A DNA stretch of 18,357 bases from the NCBI GenBank assembly GCA_002409455.1, contig DHNI01000097.1, positions 70,495-88,851 of the forward strand. Reading direction: 5' to 3'. Of the stretch, positions 1-7,552 are shown piece by piece (the first letter of the stretch is position 1; each line of letters begins with the position of its first letter). Made by a program: the position numbers and the translations under genes. The notes below the pieces were generated by a model, which was given only the letters and a program-made list of their open reading frames with translations, searched no databases and was not told the DNA's origin. This stretch comes from Firmicutes bacterium UBA5420. Lineage in GTDB: Bacteria; Bacillota; Limnochordia; Darwinibacteriales; Darwinibacteriaceae.

Positions 1-330
1 GCGGCCTTGATGCGCCGCTGCGATCTGCTGATACGAGAGATGAAAAAGGCAGCTCCCGCGGCGGAGCAGGTGCAACAGTTAATTCTTCCCAAAGAGGAGA
101 CCCCACCTGTTGATGAATACACTATTGTGCGCGATAATGAGGATTATGTTATAGAAGGGGCAGGCTTAGATCGGCTTTTGCGTCGTTTAGATCTCAACAA
201 TCCCGACACCATCGTCTATTTACAGAATTTATTTGAAAAAATTGGCTTGTATAAAAGCTTGGCGGAGATGGATATTCCAGAAGGAGCTACCGTGAGGCTT
301 GGAGAATTAGAATTTGAGTATATGGAGTGA
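1..330 (+). CDS. obg: Obg GTPase, C-terminal part (5' end outside window)
   Basis: This is the 3' end of the ribosome-associated GTPase Obg (CgtA), which acts in late 50S assembly and, in Bacillus, in stress signalling and sporulation onset. The frame is open from base 1, so the Obg fold and the G domain lie to the left of the window. The visible 109 residues are the end of the G-domain helix and linker, followed by the Obg C-terminal (OCT) domain at about residues 40-109. The OCT domain is recognised by its YVIEGAGLDRLLRRLDL opening, the FEKIGLYKSLAEMDIPEGATV stretch in which a Gly-rich turn precedes the last strand, and the characteristic ending LGELEFEYME. It is followed after 9 bases by yhbY, the common Firmicute order. 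Identification is firm; only the start is missing. Confidence 0.93.
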   Translation, partial: AALMRRCDLLIREMKKAAPAAEQVQQLILPKEETPPVDEYTIVRDNEDYVIEGAGLDRLLRRLDLNNPDTIVYLQNLFEKIGLYKSLAEMDIPEGATVRLGELEFEYME

Positions 331-339
331 GGTTTTTTT

Positions 340-630
340 ATGTTAACAAGTAAGCAACGAGCATATCTACGTGCTTTAGGTAACGAGCTTGATCCTGTTT
401 TTCAGATTGGCAAAGGTGGTCTGTCAGAGGAGATCATAGATCAACTTGATGCTGTTTTAGAAGCCAGGGAGCTCATTAAGGTTAAAGTGCTGAAGAGCTG
501 TCTTGACGATGCAGGGGAACTGGCCGACGAGGTTGCCAACGCCCTTGATTGTCATGTGGTTCAGAAGATCGGCAAAAGTTTTCTTTTGTATCGCAAGCCT
601 ATAGAGGAACCCAAAATTCAACTGCCCTAA
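340..630 (+). CDS. yhbY: YhbY/YqeI CRM-domain RNA-binding protein
   Basis: Small 96-residue protein made of a single CRM (YhbY) domain, a KH-like RNA-binding fold associated with pre-50S ribosomal particles. It starts with the family pattern LTSKQRAYLRALG. The RNA-binding loop is visible as GKGG at residues 24-27, inside FQIGKGGLSEE. The C-terminal strand VVQKIGKSFLLYRK is also typical. The length matches the family (about 95-100). The ATG at 340 is preceded by GAGG followed by a run of T. The gene sits between obg and nadD, as yqeI sits before nadD in Bacillus, and is presumably translated from the same mRNA. A ribosome-assembly role is family knowledge, not shown by the sequence. Confidence 0.93.
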   Translation: MLTSKQRAYLRALGNELDPVFQIGKGGLSEEIIDQLDAVLEARELIKVKVLKSCLDDAGELADEVANALDCHVVQKIGKSFLLYRKPIEEPKIQLP

Positions 631-643
631 AGGAGTAAGGTAC

Positions 644-1261
644 ATGAATAAGAAAGGCCCAAGAATAGGGATTATGGGCGGCACGTTTGATCCGGTGCAT
701 TATGGACACTTGGTAACTGCCGAGGGAGCTCGTTGCGAATATGAACTTGATCATGTCTTGTTTCTACCATCGGGGAAACCTCCGCACAAATCAATGCGCA
801 ATGTAAGTGATGCAGAACACCGCTATATGATGACTGTACTGGCGATTTTAACAAATCCCTACTTTGAAGTCTCGCGTTTGGACATTGATCGTGAAGGAAT
901 CAGCTATACGATTGACGCTTTACGAGCACTCCAAAGATTCTACGGGCCCGATGCGGAGCTCTTCTTTATCACCGGCGCCGATGCAATTTTCGAGATTACA
1001 GATTGGAAAGACTCGGATGAGTATTTGACGATTGCCCATTTTATAGCAGCAGCCCGGCCTGGGTTCTGCTTGGAAGAATTGCCTCAAGCTACGCAAGATT
1101 GGGTGGGGCAGCATGGCGAGCGTTTTCATGTTCTAAAGGTTCCAGCTATGGCCATTTCGTCCACCGAGATCAGAGACCGGGTAAAAAAGGGAATTTCCAT
1201 TCGCTACCTTGTTCCTGAAGCGGTCGAACACTACATTAAACGTCATAATCTTTATCTTTAG
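644..1261 (+). CDS. nadD: Nicotinate-nucleotide adenylyltransferase
   Basis: NadD transfers AMP from ATP to nicotinate mononucleotide, giving deamido-NAD+, a step shared by de novo and salvage NAD synthesis in the cytoplasm. At 205 residues it has the usual length. The nucleotidyltransferase signature GGTFDPVHYGH is at residues 12-22, with the two His of the HxGH-type site. LPSGKPPHK follows at about 41-49, GADAIFEI at 111-118, and the second ATP-binding signature ISSTEIRDRVKKG at 171-183. The ATG at 644 has an AAAGGAG ribosome binding site 8 bases upstream. In Firmicutes nadD is normally followed by yqeK (HD-domain Ap4A hydrolase). Here the next gene is the LCP protein after only 60 bases, so yqeK is absent from this locus. 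Confidence 0.96.
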   Translation: MNKKGPRIGIMGGTFDPVHYGHLVTAEGARCEYELDHVLFLPSGKPPHKSMRNVSDAEHRYMMTVLAILTNPYFEVSRLDIDREGISYTIDALRALQRFYGPDAELFFITGADAIFEITDWKDSDEYLTIAHFIAAARPGFCLEELPQATQDWVGQHGERFHVLKVPAMAISSTEIRDRVKKGISIRYLVPEAVEHYIKRHNLYL

Positions 1262-1321
1262 GCGGTACCCGAGTTTGTTGCAGGCTCTGCGAAGTACTTT
1301 AGGCAGGAGGGAGGGAATATT

Positions 1322-2578
1322 ATGTTATCAGAAGAAGAAGTTGTGAGACGAAAGGCCGAGCTTGAAGAGCGCCGAAATCTGAAACGAGCCTATCGACGTC
1401 GTCAGATTGTTATTTATTCTTTGTGTTTTTTTGTGGGCATTATTCTAATGGTCTTTACCGCGAGATACACCTATCAACGGAGCGTTGAAGGAACACCTGT
1501 GATGACAGGCAACAGTCAGCGGCTCTTGGTTTTGTTTCTTGGAACTGACGAGAAGCTCGAAGCAAGCACACGGGCTGATTCGATTATGCTCTTTTCACTA
1601 GATACCACAACAGGGGAGGCCGGAGTGTTATCTATACCTAGGGATACTAGGGTATGGGTTCCTTCTAGGCAACGCTGGGAGCGCATTAACGCGGCTTACG
1701 CCCATGGTGGAGCGAGCATGGCCATGGAGGCGGTATCGCATCTGTTAGGCGTACCTGTAGATTACTATGTGCATACGGATTTTGACGGTTTTGAGCAACT
1801 GGTCGATGTATTAGGTGGGGTTGAAATCAACGTAGCAAGAAAGATGCACTATGTTGATCATGCCCAAGGACTCGAGATCAATCTCCAACCAGGTCTGCAG
1901 ATCCTAAGTGGCGAAAAGGCACTGCAATACGTACGCTATCGCGATCGTCTAGGTGATGTGTCCCTTGTTGATCCCTTCAACGAGGAATACGATGGACGGG
2001 TAGAACGGCAGAGGCAGTTTTTCGAGGCTATTATATCCCAGGCTTTGAGCCCCTCTTCTCTCATTAAGTTGCCGCAACTTGTGACCCAGACCTTTAGAAT
2101 TGTGAACACCAATCTACCCTGGGAACGAGTATTTAGTCTAGCCCTGTCTGGATCAAAGTTTTCTGCGGACAAAATCCAAACGGCTGTATTGCCAGGCAAT
2201 AGTCAAGTGTTGAATGACGCCTGGTACTGGGTTGTCAACGAACAAAAGGCTAAGGCTATCATAGATTCTGTAGTTCTTGGTAAGCCAGAACCACTTCGCT
2301 TGGTGGTTCTTAATGGTAACGGTCGCAGCGGTATAGCCCAGGAGGTGTCAGACCTTTTGCGGTACTATGGCTACGATGTGATCTCCCATGGCAATGCTGA
2401 ACATTTTAACTTTGTTACTACGCAGGTTGTTGTATCGGCTCGAGATGCGGAGCGCGTCAAACCTTTAGCGGAGTATCTAGGGGCCTCGATTCAGGAGGCT
2501 GATCAGGAGAACGCACAGGTTACTGTGATTATTGGGAAAGACTATACATCAACAAACGATAGGAGCGTGGGAATTTGA
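1322..2578 (+). CDS. LytR-CpsA-Psr (LCP) family cell-wall ligase with LytR_C domain
   Basis: LCP proteins move undecaprenyl-linked polymers such as teichoic acids or other secondary cell-wall glycans onto peptidoglycan, acting on the outer face of the membrane. This 418-residue protein has a basic, charged N-terminus, one membrane segment at about residues 29-47, an LCP domain at about 68-240 and a LytR_C domain at about 325-405 (starting LRLVVLNGNGRSG). LCP active-site residues are visible: R84 and D86 in STRADSI, R107, D108 and R110 in SIPRDTRV, R121, RYR at 205-207, and R226/R229/R231. The ATG at 1322 follows a strong AGGAGGGAGGG site. Its stop overlaps the rsfS start. An LCP gene between nadD and rsfS is a common clostridial arrangement. 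The polymer it attaches cannot be told from the sequence. Confidence 0.9.
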   Translation: MLSEEEVVRRKAELEERRNLKRAYRRRQIVIYSLCFFVGIILMVFTARYTYQRSVEGTPVMTGNSQRLLVLFLGTDEKLEASTRADSIMLFSLDTTTGEAGVLSIPRDTRVWVPSRQRWERINAAYAHGGASMAMEAVSHLLGVPVDYYVHTDFDGFEQLVDVLGGVEINVARKMHYVDHAQGLEINLQPGLQILSGEKALQYVRYRDRLGDVSLVDPFNEEYDGRVERQRQFFEAIISQALSPSSLIKLPQLVTQTFRIVNTNLPWERVFSLALSGSKFSADKIQTAVLPGNSQVLNDAWYWVVNEQKAKAIIDSVVLGKPEPLRLVVLNGNGRSGIAQEVSDLLRYYGYDVISHGNAEHFNFVTTQVVVSARDAERVKPLAEYLGASIQEADQENAQVTVIIGKDYTSTNDRSVGI

Positions 2579-2928
2579 TCAAGAACAGCGCCGAATACAT
2601 GGCCAAGGTAGCTGCTCGGGCTGCAGACGAGAAGAAGGCGGACGAAATACGGGTGCTAAAAATGCCTGAAGTGGTGGCGGAAACAGAGTATTTCGTAATT
2701 GGCAGCGCTTCCACCCATGTGCAGGTTCGGGCCATTGTGAATTCCATTACAGCGGCTTTAGAAGATGAGGGTGCAGAGCTCTTGCGCTACGAAGGACGCG
2801 GGGATAACAGTTGGGTGCTGTTGGACTATGGAGACATCGTTGTCCATGTCTTTTTAGAAGAGGATCGCGGTTACTATGACCTTGAAAAGCTCTGGGCCGA
2901 CGCGGAACACGTCACTTGGTATGAATAA
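2575..2928 (+). CDS. rsfS: Ribosomal silencing factor RsfS
   Basis: RsfS (YqeL, Iojap family) binds ribosomal protein uL14 on the 50S subunit and blocks joining with 30S when nutrients are low. At 117 residues it has the usual length. The family core runs from about residue 33 (VAETEYFVIGSAST) to GRGDNSWVLLDYGDIVVHVF and YYDLEKLWADA near residues 75-110. The start is TTG at 2575, which overlaps the upstream LCP stop in TTGA; an AGGAG lies about 8 bases before it, so translational coupling is likely. The 3' end overlaps the yqeM start by 8 bases. Order and overlaps match the yqeL-yqeM pair of Bacillus. Confidence 0.95.
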   Translation: MIKNSAEYMAKVAARAADEKKADEIRVLKMPEVVAETEYFVIGSASTHVQVRAIVNSITAALEDEGAELLRYEGRGDNSWVLLDYGDIVVHVFLEEDRGYYDLEKLWADAEHVTWYE

Positions 2929-3670
2929 GCCCTATTCAACCTTAGCTACCCTTTATGACCTCTCTATGGATGTGGATTACAAGGGATGGGTGCAGTATCT
3001 TTTGGCCCTCGGTTTGCGCCATCATCATGTACCTGGCAAAATTCTTGATTTGGGCTGTGGTACAGGTAACTTGACTATTCCCCTAGCTAAACGGGGATAT
3101 CCGATTATGGGCGTCGATCTTTCCAGAGAGATGATTGAGGTAGCGAAAGAAAAGGCCCTTGCCCTAGAAGAGGAGATTGCCTTTCTTGTAGGCGATATGC
3201 GTAGCTTTTCTCTGCCTGGTGAGTTCTTTGATACTGTGATTAGTGGTTGTGATGTCTTAAACTATTTGACCTCTGAAGCTGATCTTGCTTCTGCATTTCG
3301 TGTTGTAGATAAGTTGCTACATTCTGGAGGATTATGGTTTTTTGATTTGAATTCTGCGTGTAAGCTGAGGCACATCTACGGAAACGAATCCTATGCGGAT
3401 CTGCAAGATACCTTTGCTTATTTTTGGGATAACAGCTATGATGATAGTTGTGATATTTGCACCATGAATTTGACCTTTTTTGTCCAGAAGGGAGCAGGGC
3501 TCTATGAAAGGCGGGTGGAGAGGCACCGCCAGAAACTCTGGACTCCTCAAGCGATTCGTGAACTTTGTGCCGCAAACGGTTTTTTGCTTCAAGCTTGCTA
3601 TGACTTCCTGACCTTCGAGCCTTGTAGTACTGAAAGTCACCGTTGGCAGTTCGTAGTGGAGAAAAGGTAA
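2921..3670 (+). CDS. yqeM: YqeM-type class I SAM-dependent methyltransferase
   Basis: A 249-residue protein of the Rossmann-fold SAM methyltransferase superfamily. Motif I is clear: ILDLGCGTGNLTIPL at about residues 40-54, followed by the acidic end of the second strand in GVDLSREMIEVAKEKA. FLVGDMRSF marks the next binding loop. The family opening (PYSTLATLYDLSMD) and the C-terminal FYxRRV-like beta region (GLYERRVERHRQKLWTP) match YqeM proteins, which follow rsfS in Bacillus. I chose ATG 2921, inside the rsfS 3' end, because the frame extension upstream to 2876 is shadow sequence of rsfS and conserved sequence begins at MNKPYSTLA. The substrate is unknown. It is the last gene of this operon: a terminator starts at its stop codon. 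Confidence 0.85.
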   Translation: MNKPYSTLATLYDLSMDVDYKGWVQYLLALGLRHHHVPGKILDLGCGTGNLTIPLAKRGYPIMGVDLSREMIEVAKEKALALEEEIAFLVGDMRSFSLPGEFFDTVISGCDVLNYLTSEADLASAFRVVDKLLHSGGLWFFDLNSACKLRHIYGNESYADLQDTFAYFWDNSYDDSCDICTMNLTFFVQKGAGLYERRVERHRQKLWTPQAIRELCAANGFLLQACYDFLTFEPCSTESHRWQFVVEKR

Positions 3671-3697
3671 GAAGCACCTCGGGGGTGCTTCTTTTTT
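3669..3697 (+). terminator. Rho-independent terminator after yqeM
   Basis: Perfect 8-bp stem GAAGCACC (3671-3678) and GGTGCTTC (3684-3691), 5-base loop, then six T. It overlaps the stop of the convergent SASP gene (3696-3698) and may slow transcription from that side too, although the minus-strand U tract is poor. Confidence 0.92.
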
Positions 3698-3968
3698 AGA
3701 ATGAACGATATGTGTTTGTGTTAGAATGCTCTGTGGGAGCCGGGAACGATTGTCCTCGTAGAAGTTCCTGTTCTGCCAGGGCGATCATGCGGCGAACCAT
3801 ATGTCCTCCTACGGAACCGCATTCTCTAGATGAGATATTGCCCCAATAGCCAGTCTTGTATTCAGGGTTTATTCCCAGTTCATTGGCTACTTCATATTTG
3901 AACTGGTTAAGGGCTTGATAAGCGTGGGGTACGACTTTGATGTTGCTGCCACTAGAACCTTGGGCCAT
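3696..3968 (-). CDS. Alpha/beta-type small acid-soluble spore protein (SASP)
   Basis: Alpha/beta-type SASPs coat spore DNA in the forespore, protect it from UV and heat, and are degraded by Gpr at germination. This 90-residue protein carries both family signatures: QALNQFKYEVANELGI at about residues 18-33, which contains the Gpr cleavage region (Y-E-V-A), and GSVGGHMVRRMIALAEQEL at about 51-69. ATG at 3966-3968 has a TGAGGAG site 6 bases upstream. Unlike Bacillus SASPs it has a Cys, just before GSVGG (residue 50), and a polar tail of about 20 residues rich in Ser, Thr and Asn after the second motif. The gene is convergent with yqeM and divergent from rnfC. The protease that would process it is encoded at 12925-14007. 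No convincing sigma-G promoter was found upstream. Confidence 0.93.
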   Translation of the reverse strand: MAQGSSGSNIKVVPHAYQALNQFKYEVANELGINPEYKTGYWGNISSRECGSVGGHMVRRMIALAEQELLRGQSFPAPTEHSNTNTYRSF

Positions 3969-4168
3969 GGAATCTCCTCACTTTCTGTCCCTAGAGTATC
4001 CCATCCTACTCGTTTTTACCCATGATAGGTTTTGGAAGATCATTTGCTTTTTTCCAGACTTGCTATGTTCTTAATTATGAGGCCAGGAGGAATACGTACT
4101 CCATTGGTGGAATATCCACAAAAGATTCGTGATAGGTTTCTTTACCGTAAAGAGGCATAACTGAAAGG
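3969..4168. other. Divergent intergenic region between SASP gene and rnfC
   Basis: 200 bases without a gene. It must hold promoters for the SASP gene (leftward) and the Rnf-like operon (rightward). The best rightward candidate is an extended -10, TGCTATGTT at 4061-4069, without a good -35. The only strong symmetry is the palindrome at 4104-4121. On the minus strand GATACTC (near 3995) matches five of seven bases of a sigma-G -10 but lacks a matching -35, so I do not call it. Confidence 0.4.
4104..4121. promoter_or_regulatory. Palindrome with Rex-like half-sites upstream of rnfC
   Basis: The arms GTGGA (4107-4111) and TCCAC (4115-4119) form a perfect 5-bp inverted repeat around ATA. In the wider context TTGGTGGAATATCCACAA the right half TCCACAA differs by one base from the Rex half-site TTCACAA. 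The left half matches only if one extra G is ignored. Rex senses NADH/NAD+, which would suit an operon built around NADH-linked RnfC. The site lies about 50 bases before the start and about 30 bases after the possible -10 at 4064. A different regulator, or chance, is possible. Confidence 0.3.
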
Positions 4169-5521
4169 GTGAACAGGTTGATTCAAAGAACATTCCCCCG
4201 CGGGGGAAACAGAGAAGTACCCGATCATAAGGAGGCGACAGAAGGGAAACCCATTAGGAGCCTTTCGGCACCGTCTATTGTGGTAATCCCAATGCTTCAG
4301 CATATAGGCGCTCCCTGTGAACCTGTGGTGGGCGTAGGTGATAAGGTAAAAATGGGGCAGCCTTTAGGAAAAAACCAGGCATTTGTATGTGCCCCTATCC
4401 ATTCTAGTGTTTCTGGCGAAGTAATCGCCGTGGAGGATCGGCCTTTAGCCACAGGTCGCAGGGCTTTAGCTGTTGTGATTCGCAATGACGGAAACGATGA
4501 CATGGTCAAGTTTGAAACGGGCGACCTAGACAAAATGTCTCCAGATGTTATTCGCCAGAAAGTGAAGGCAGCGGGCATTGTCGGTATGGGAGGAGCGGGA
4601 TTCCCTGCTCACATCAAGCTTAATCCACCCAAACCAGTGGATACGATCTTGATTAATGGGGCGGAGTGTGAACCCTATCTCACGTGTGACCACAGACTTA
4701 TGGTCGAACGGGCACCGCAAGTTGTGGGAGGACTGCTGGCGATCATGAAGGCCACTGGCGCTTCGCGGGGCATCATTGGCATTGAAGAGAATAAACCAGA
4801 TGCTATCATGCAGATGCAAGATGCGACGCAAGACCAAGACCATCTGTCTGTAGCAGTGCTAAAGGTCAAGTATCCACAAGGGGCTGAAAAACAGCTTATA
4901 AAGGCCATCCTTGATAAGGAAGTTCCTAGTGGATGTCTTCCTGCGGATGTAGGCTGTGTAGTCAGTAATGTGCATACCGCTATAGCCATTCACGAGGCTG
5001 TGATTCACGGAAAACCCTGCTATGAACGTGTGGTTACTGTCAGTGGTGGTTCTGTTGTTGATCCTCGGAATGTCTCGGTGCGCATAGGCACACCTATTCA
5101 AACCCTCTTAGATTTTTGTGGCGGTCTGCTCGGCGAACCTGCAGCATTGATCTGCGGTGGGCCCATGACAGGTCCCCCCATTTTGGATGTATACGGGCCT
5201 GTGGTCAAGACTCTATCAGGCATTTCTGCGTTAAATCACGAGGAAGCAGGTTTTGACGTCAATAGACCTTGTATTCGTTGCGCTCGCTGTGTGAAGGCTT
5301 GCCCCGCTGGCTTGACTCCCAATTTGCTTGGAGACTATTCTAATAGGGGTATGATTGATCAGGTTATTAGACTGAGGGCGCAAGACTGTATCGAATGTGG
5401 ACTTTGTTCGTATGTCTGTCCGTCTAAGCGTGCTTTGGTAACTTGGATAAAGAAAGGCAAAGCAGACTTAGCAGCTTTGCGCGCTAAGGAAAGAGAGCTA
5501 GGGGTGAGTGCATGCAAGTAA
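4169..5521 (+). CDS. rnfC: RnfC-like NAD(H)-linked subunit of electron transport complex
   Basis: RnfC is the peripheral cytoplasmic subunit of Rnf complexes that exchanges electrons with NAD(H) through FMN and two 4Fe-4S clusters. This 450-residue protein has the lipoyl-like N-terminal part, the nucleotide/FMN loop GMGGAGFP at residues 139-146, NGAECEPYLTCDHRLM at 163-178, the SLBB-type region (RVVTVSGG, RIGTP, GGPMTG) and two ferredoxin motifs: C368, C371, C374, C378 and C407, C410, C413, C417. Nothing needed for NADH/Fe-S chemistry is missing. The start given is GTG 4169, but AAAGG ends directly against it. TTG at 4178, 9 bases after AAAGG, is an equally good or better start (MIQRTFPRGG). 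It overlaps the next gene by 10 bases. The rest of the operon is atypical. Confidence 0.92.
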   Translation: MNRLIQRTFPRGGNREVPDHKEATEGKPIRSLSAPSIVVIPMLQHIGAPCEPVVGVGDKVKMGQPLGKNQAFVCAPIHSSVSGEVIAVEDRPLATGRRALAVVIRNDGNDDMVKFETGDLDKMSPDVIRQKVKAAGIVGMGGAGFPAHIKLNPPKPVDTILINGAECEPYLTCDHRLMVERAPQVVGGLLAIMKATGASRGIIGIEENKPDAIMQMQDATQDQDHLSVAVLKVKYPQGAEKQLIKAILDKEVPSGCLPADVGCVVSNVHTAIAIHEAVIHGKPCYERVVTVSGGSVVDPRNVSVRIGTPIQTLLDFCGGLLGEPAALICGGPMTGPPILDVYGPVVKTLSGISALNHEEAGFDVNRPCIRCARCVKACPAGLTPNLLGDYSNRGMIDQVIRLRAQDCIECGLCSYVCPSKRALVTWIKKGKADLAALRAKERELGVSACK

Positions 5522-7548
5522 GAACAGGTCCATTTCTCAGAGATGCAGTAACAATTGAACAGGTTATGGGGGATGTGCTTATTGCCCTCATCCCGACTGT
5601 AGTGGCTGGCGTGCTGCTTTATGGACGACATACGCTAATGGTCGTAGTTTTAAGTACTTTAAGTGCAGTTCTCACCGAAGCCATTCTAACGAGGGCCCCC
5701 TTAACGCCAAAAGGGATCTTTGGAGATGGAAGTGCGGCGGTTACGGGCCTTTTACTCGGTCTGATTCTGCCCCATACGACGCCCTACTGGGTTCCCATTT
5801 TTGGCTCTTTCTTTGCTATCGCCTTAGTGAAGTTGGCTTTTGGAGGTTTAGGCTATAACATTTTTAACCCGGCCTTAGCGGCTCGGGCCATGCTGCTTTT
5901 GGCTTTTACGTCCGAAATGATTTACCTTACAGATGCCGTTACGGGCGCAACACCCTTATGGGGCACGGCTCGTTTTTCTTGGTCTCTATTCTGGGGGAAT
6001 GTGCACGGCATTATTGGTGAAACTTCGGTTATTGCCATCTTACTTGGTGCCGCCTACCTGTTTTATAAAAGGCACATTAATTGGCGTATTCCTGTCAGCT
6101 GTCTTGGGTCAGCTTTTATATTGGCTTTGGTGTGGGGTTTAGATCCCTGGCATACGATTACGGCGGGGGGGTTGATGTTTGCCGCCTTCTTTATGGCTAC
6201 CGATATGGTGACATCGCCTGTGACTCCCGTAGGTGAGATCGTCTTTGGTGCTGGCTGCGGTATGTTAACATTTATGATCAGGCAATACACGCCATTTCCG
6301 GAAGGCGTTACCTTCGCCATTCTGATTATGAATGCGATGACTCCAGCCATTGATTCCTTAACGATTCCGCCGGTCTTTGGTGTAGGTGCAAGTTATAAGA
6401 CTCGCATAAGAGGTTTTGCAGTGACCGCGGGCGTTGTCATCGTTTTGTTGGGTGCCTTAGTCGGCATCGAACGTAATGAGCCGGCTATCCGTCCTCTCAT
6501 TAGCAATGGTCATTATTTACCTATGCATGAGCTTTTAAGAGATCCAGATTATGACGTGGTGGAAGTCGATGAAACTCGTTATTATGTGGTTCGTGATGAA
6601 GAGGGCGATCCGCTGCAAGCAGCTTTCATAGCAGAGAGAAATGGCTTTAATGGCCCTATTAGCTTCTTGTTGCTGTTGGATGCGGAGCATCAAATTGAAC
6701 GCGTTTCAGTATTAAAACAGGGTGAAAACCCCGGTTTTGGTGAGTTGATAACGAGATCCTCTTTCTTAAGCCAATTTGTAGGTATGGATAAGGATAGTCC
6801 ATTTTCGGTGGGAGAAGACATTCAACTGATCTCCGGAGCTACCGTCTCATCGCGCGCTGTGATCAGTGGTGTGGAGAGAGCCTTACAACACTTTGACCAG
6901 GCCTTTTTCGGGGTGGATGGGCCCGGTATCCTAAATGACGGAACCTTTGTGGGTGAGACTGCATCCTTTGGTGGGCCTCTAGAAGTTGAAGTTGTTGTTG
7001 AAGGTGGCAGGATTTCTTCGGTCACCGTTCTTAGGCATTCTGACACACCTGGGTTTTCGGATCCCGCCATCAGTGGCGTTCCCGAAAGAATTGTGGCTGC
7101 CAATTCAGCCCAAGTTGACGCTGTTTCTGGCGCTACACTAACGAGCGAAGCCATTATGTCCGCTGTTCAAGCCGCATTAGAATCAACAAGCGTTGGGCAA
7201 GGAGATGAACTGGAACTTGATCCCGAGGTTCGTGATACGTCAGACGGTACGTCTGTGGCTAACGCCCCGTTTGAGATTACTGTGGGCGACGGTACGCATC
7301 GCGGGAGGGCTCAAGGTTTCGGGGGTGAGTTGGTTCTTGATGTAACCGTCACGGGGGCAAGGATTACCGATATCGTGGTTGTAGAGAGCAGTGAAACACC
7401 CTTTATTGCAGACGCTGCCTTCAAGAAGCTCCTCCCTGCCATCATCGAGGCGCAAGGTCCTGTTGAAACAGTGAGTGGCGCTTCAGTAACGAGTGGGGCA
7501 ATCCACGGTGCCTTGCGTGATGCTTTGAATATGAAGGAGGGCCAGTAA
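5512..7548 (+). CDS. RnfD-RnfG fusion with three FMN-binding domains
   Basis: A 678-residue protein that joins two subunits which are separate in described Rnf complexes. Residues 1-300 are RnfD: about nine to ten membrane segments and the covalent-FMN site DAVTGATPL at 141-149 (acceptor T147). Residues 301-460 are RnfG: one membrane segment at about 302-319, then an FMN-binding domain with GENPGFG at 404-410 and the flavinylation motif SGATVSS (T444). Two more FMN_bind domains follow: about 465-557, with DTPGFSDPA at 511-519 and DAVSGATLTS (T542), and about 587-673, with SGASVTS at 655-661, where Ser stands at the usual Thr. An acidic linker (about 558-586) separates the last two. ApbE transferase would attach FMN; no apbE is in the window. 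The start ATG lies inside the rnfC end. RnfD-to-RnfG sequence is continuous, with no sign of a frameshift. Confidence 0.9.
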   Translation: MQVRTGPFLRDAVTIEQVMGDVLIALIPTVVAGVLLYGRHTLMVVVLSTLSAVLTEAILTRAPLTPKGIFGDGSAAVTGLLLGLILPHTTPYWVPIFGSFFAIALVKLAFGGLGYNIFNPALAARAMLLLAFTSEMIYLTDAVTGATPLWGTARFSWSLFWGNVHGIIGETSVIAILLGAAYLFYKRHINWRIPVSCLGSAFILALVWGLDPWHTITAGGLMFAAFFMATDMVTSPVTPVGEIVFGAGCGMLTFMIRQYTPFPEGVTFAILIMNAMTPAIDSLTIPPVFGVGASYKTRIRGFAVTAGVVIVLLGALVGIERNEPAIRPLISNGHYLPMHELLRDPDYDVVEVDETRYYVVRDEEGDPLQAAFIAERNGFNGPISFLLLLDAEHQIERVSVLKQGENPGFGELITRSSFLSQFVGMDKDSPFSVGEDIQLISGATVSSRAVISGVERALQHFDQAFFGVDGPGILNDGTFVGETASFGGPLEVEVVVEGGRISSVTVLRHSDTPGFSDPAISGVPERIVAANSAQVDAVSGATLTSEAIMSAVQAALESTSVGQGDELELDPEVRDTSDGTSVANAPFEITVGDGTHRGRAQGFGGELVLDVTVTGARITDIVVVESSETPFIADAAFKKLLPAIIEAQGPVETVSGASVTSGAIHGALRDALNMKEGQ

Positions 7549-7552
7549 CGTT

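Noticed and set aside
1262..1321. Remnant of yqeK between nadD and the LCP gene
   Set aside because: Only 60 bases, with no HD-type motif in any frame.
3240..3677. Open frame of 145 codons on the minus strand across yqeM
   Set aside because: It lies fully antisense to a gene with clear methyltransferase motifs, has no ribosome binding site and shows no recognisable domain.
3985..4010. Sigma-G promoter for the SASP gene
   Set aside because: GATACTC matches part of the -10 pattern, but no -35 of the expected form lies 17-18 bases upstream.
6820..7545. Tandem DNA repeat from the two extra FMN domains
   Set aside because: The domains are similar only at the protein-motif level; no long DNA identity is visible, so this is an old duplication and not a repeat tract.
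5512..7548. RnfD-RnfG join as a sequencing or assembly artefact
   Set aside because: The frame is continuous through the join, the RnfG anchor helix directly follows the last RnfD helix, and the extra FMN domains follow with a plausible linker. An error would need to remove a stop and start exactly in frame.
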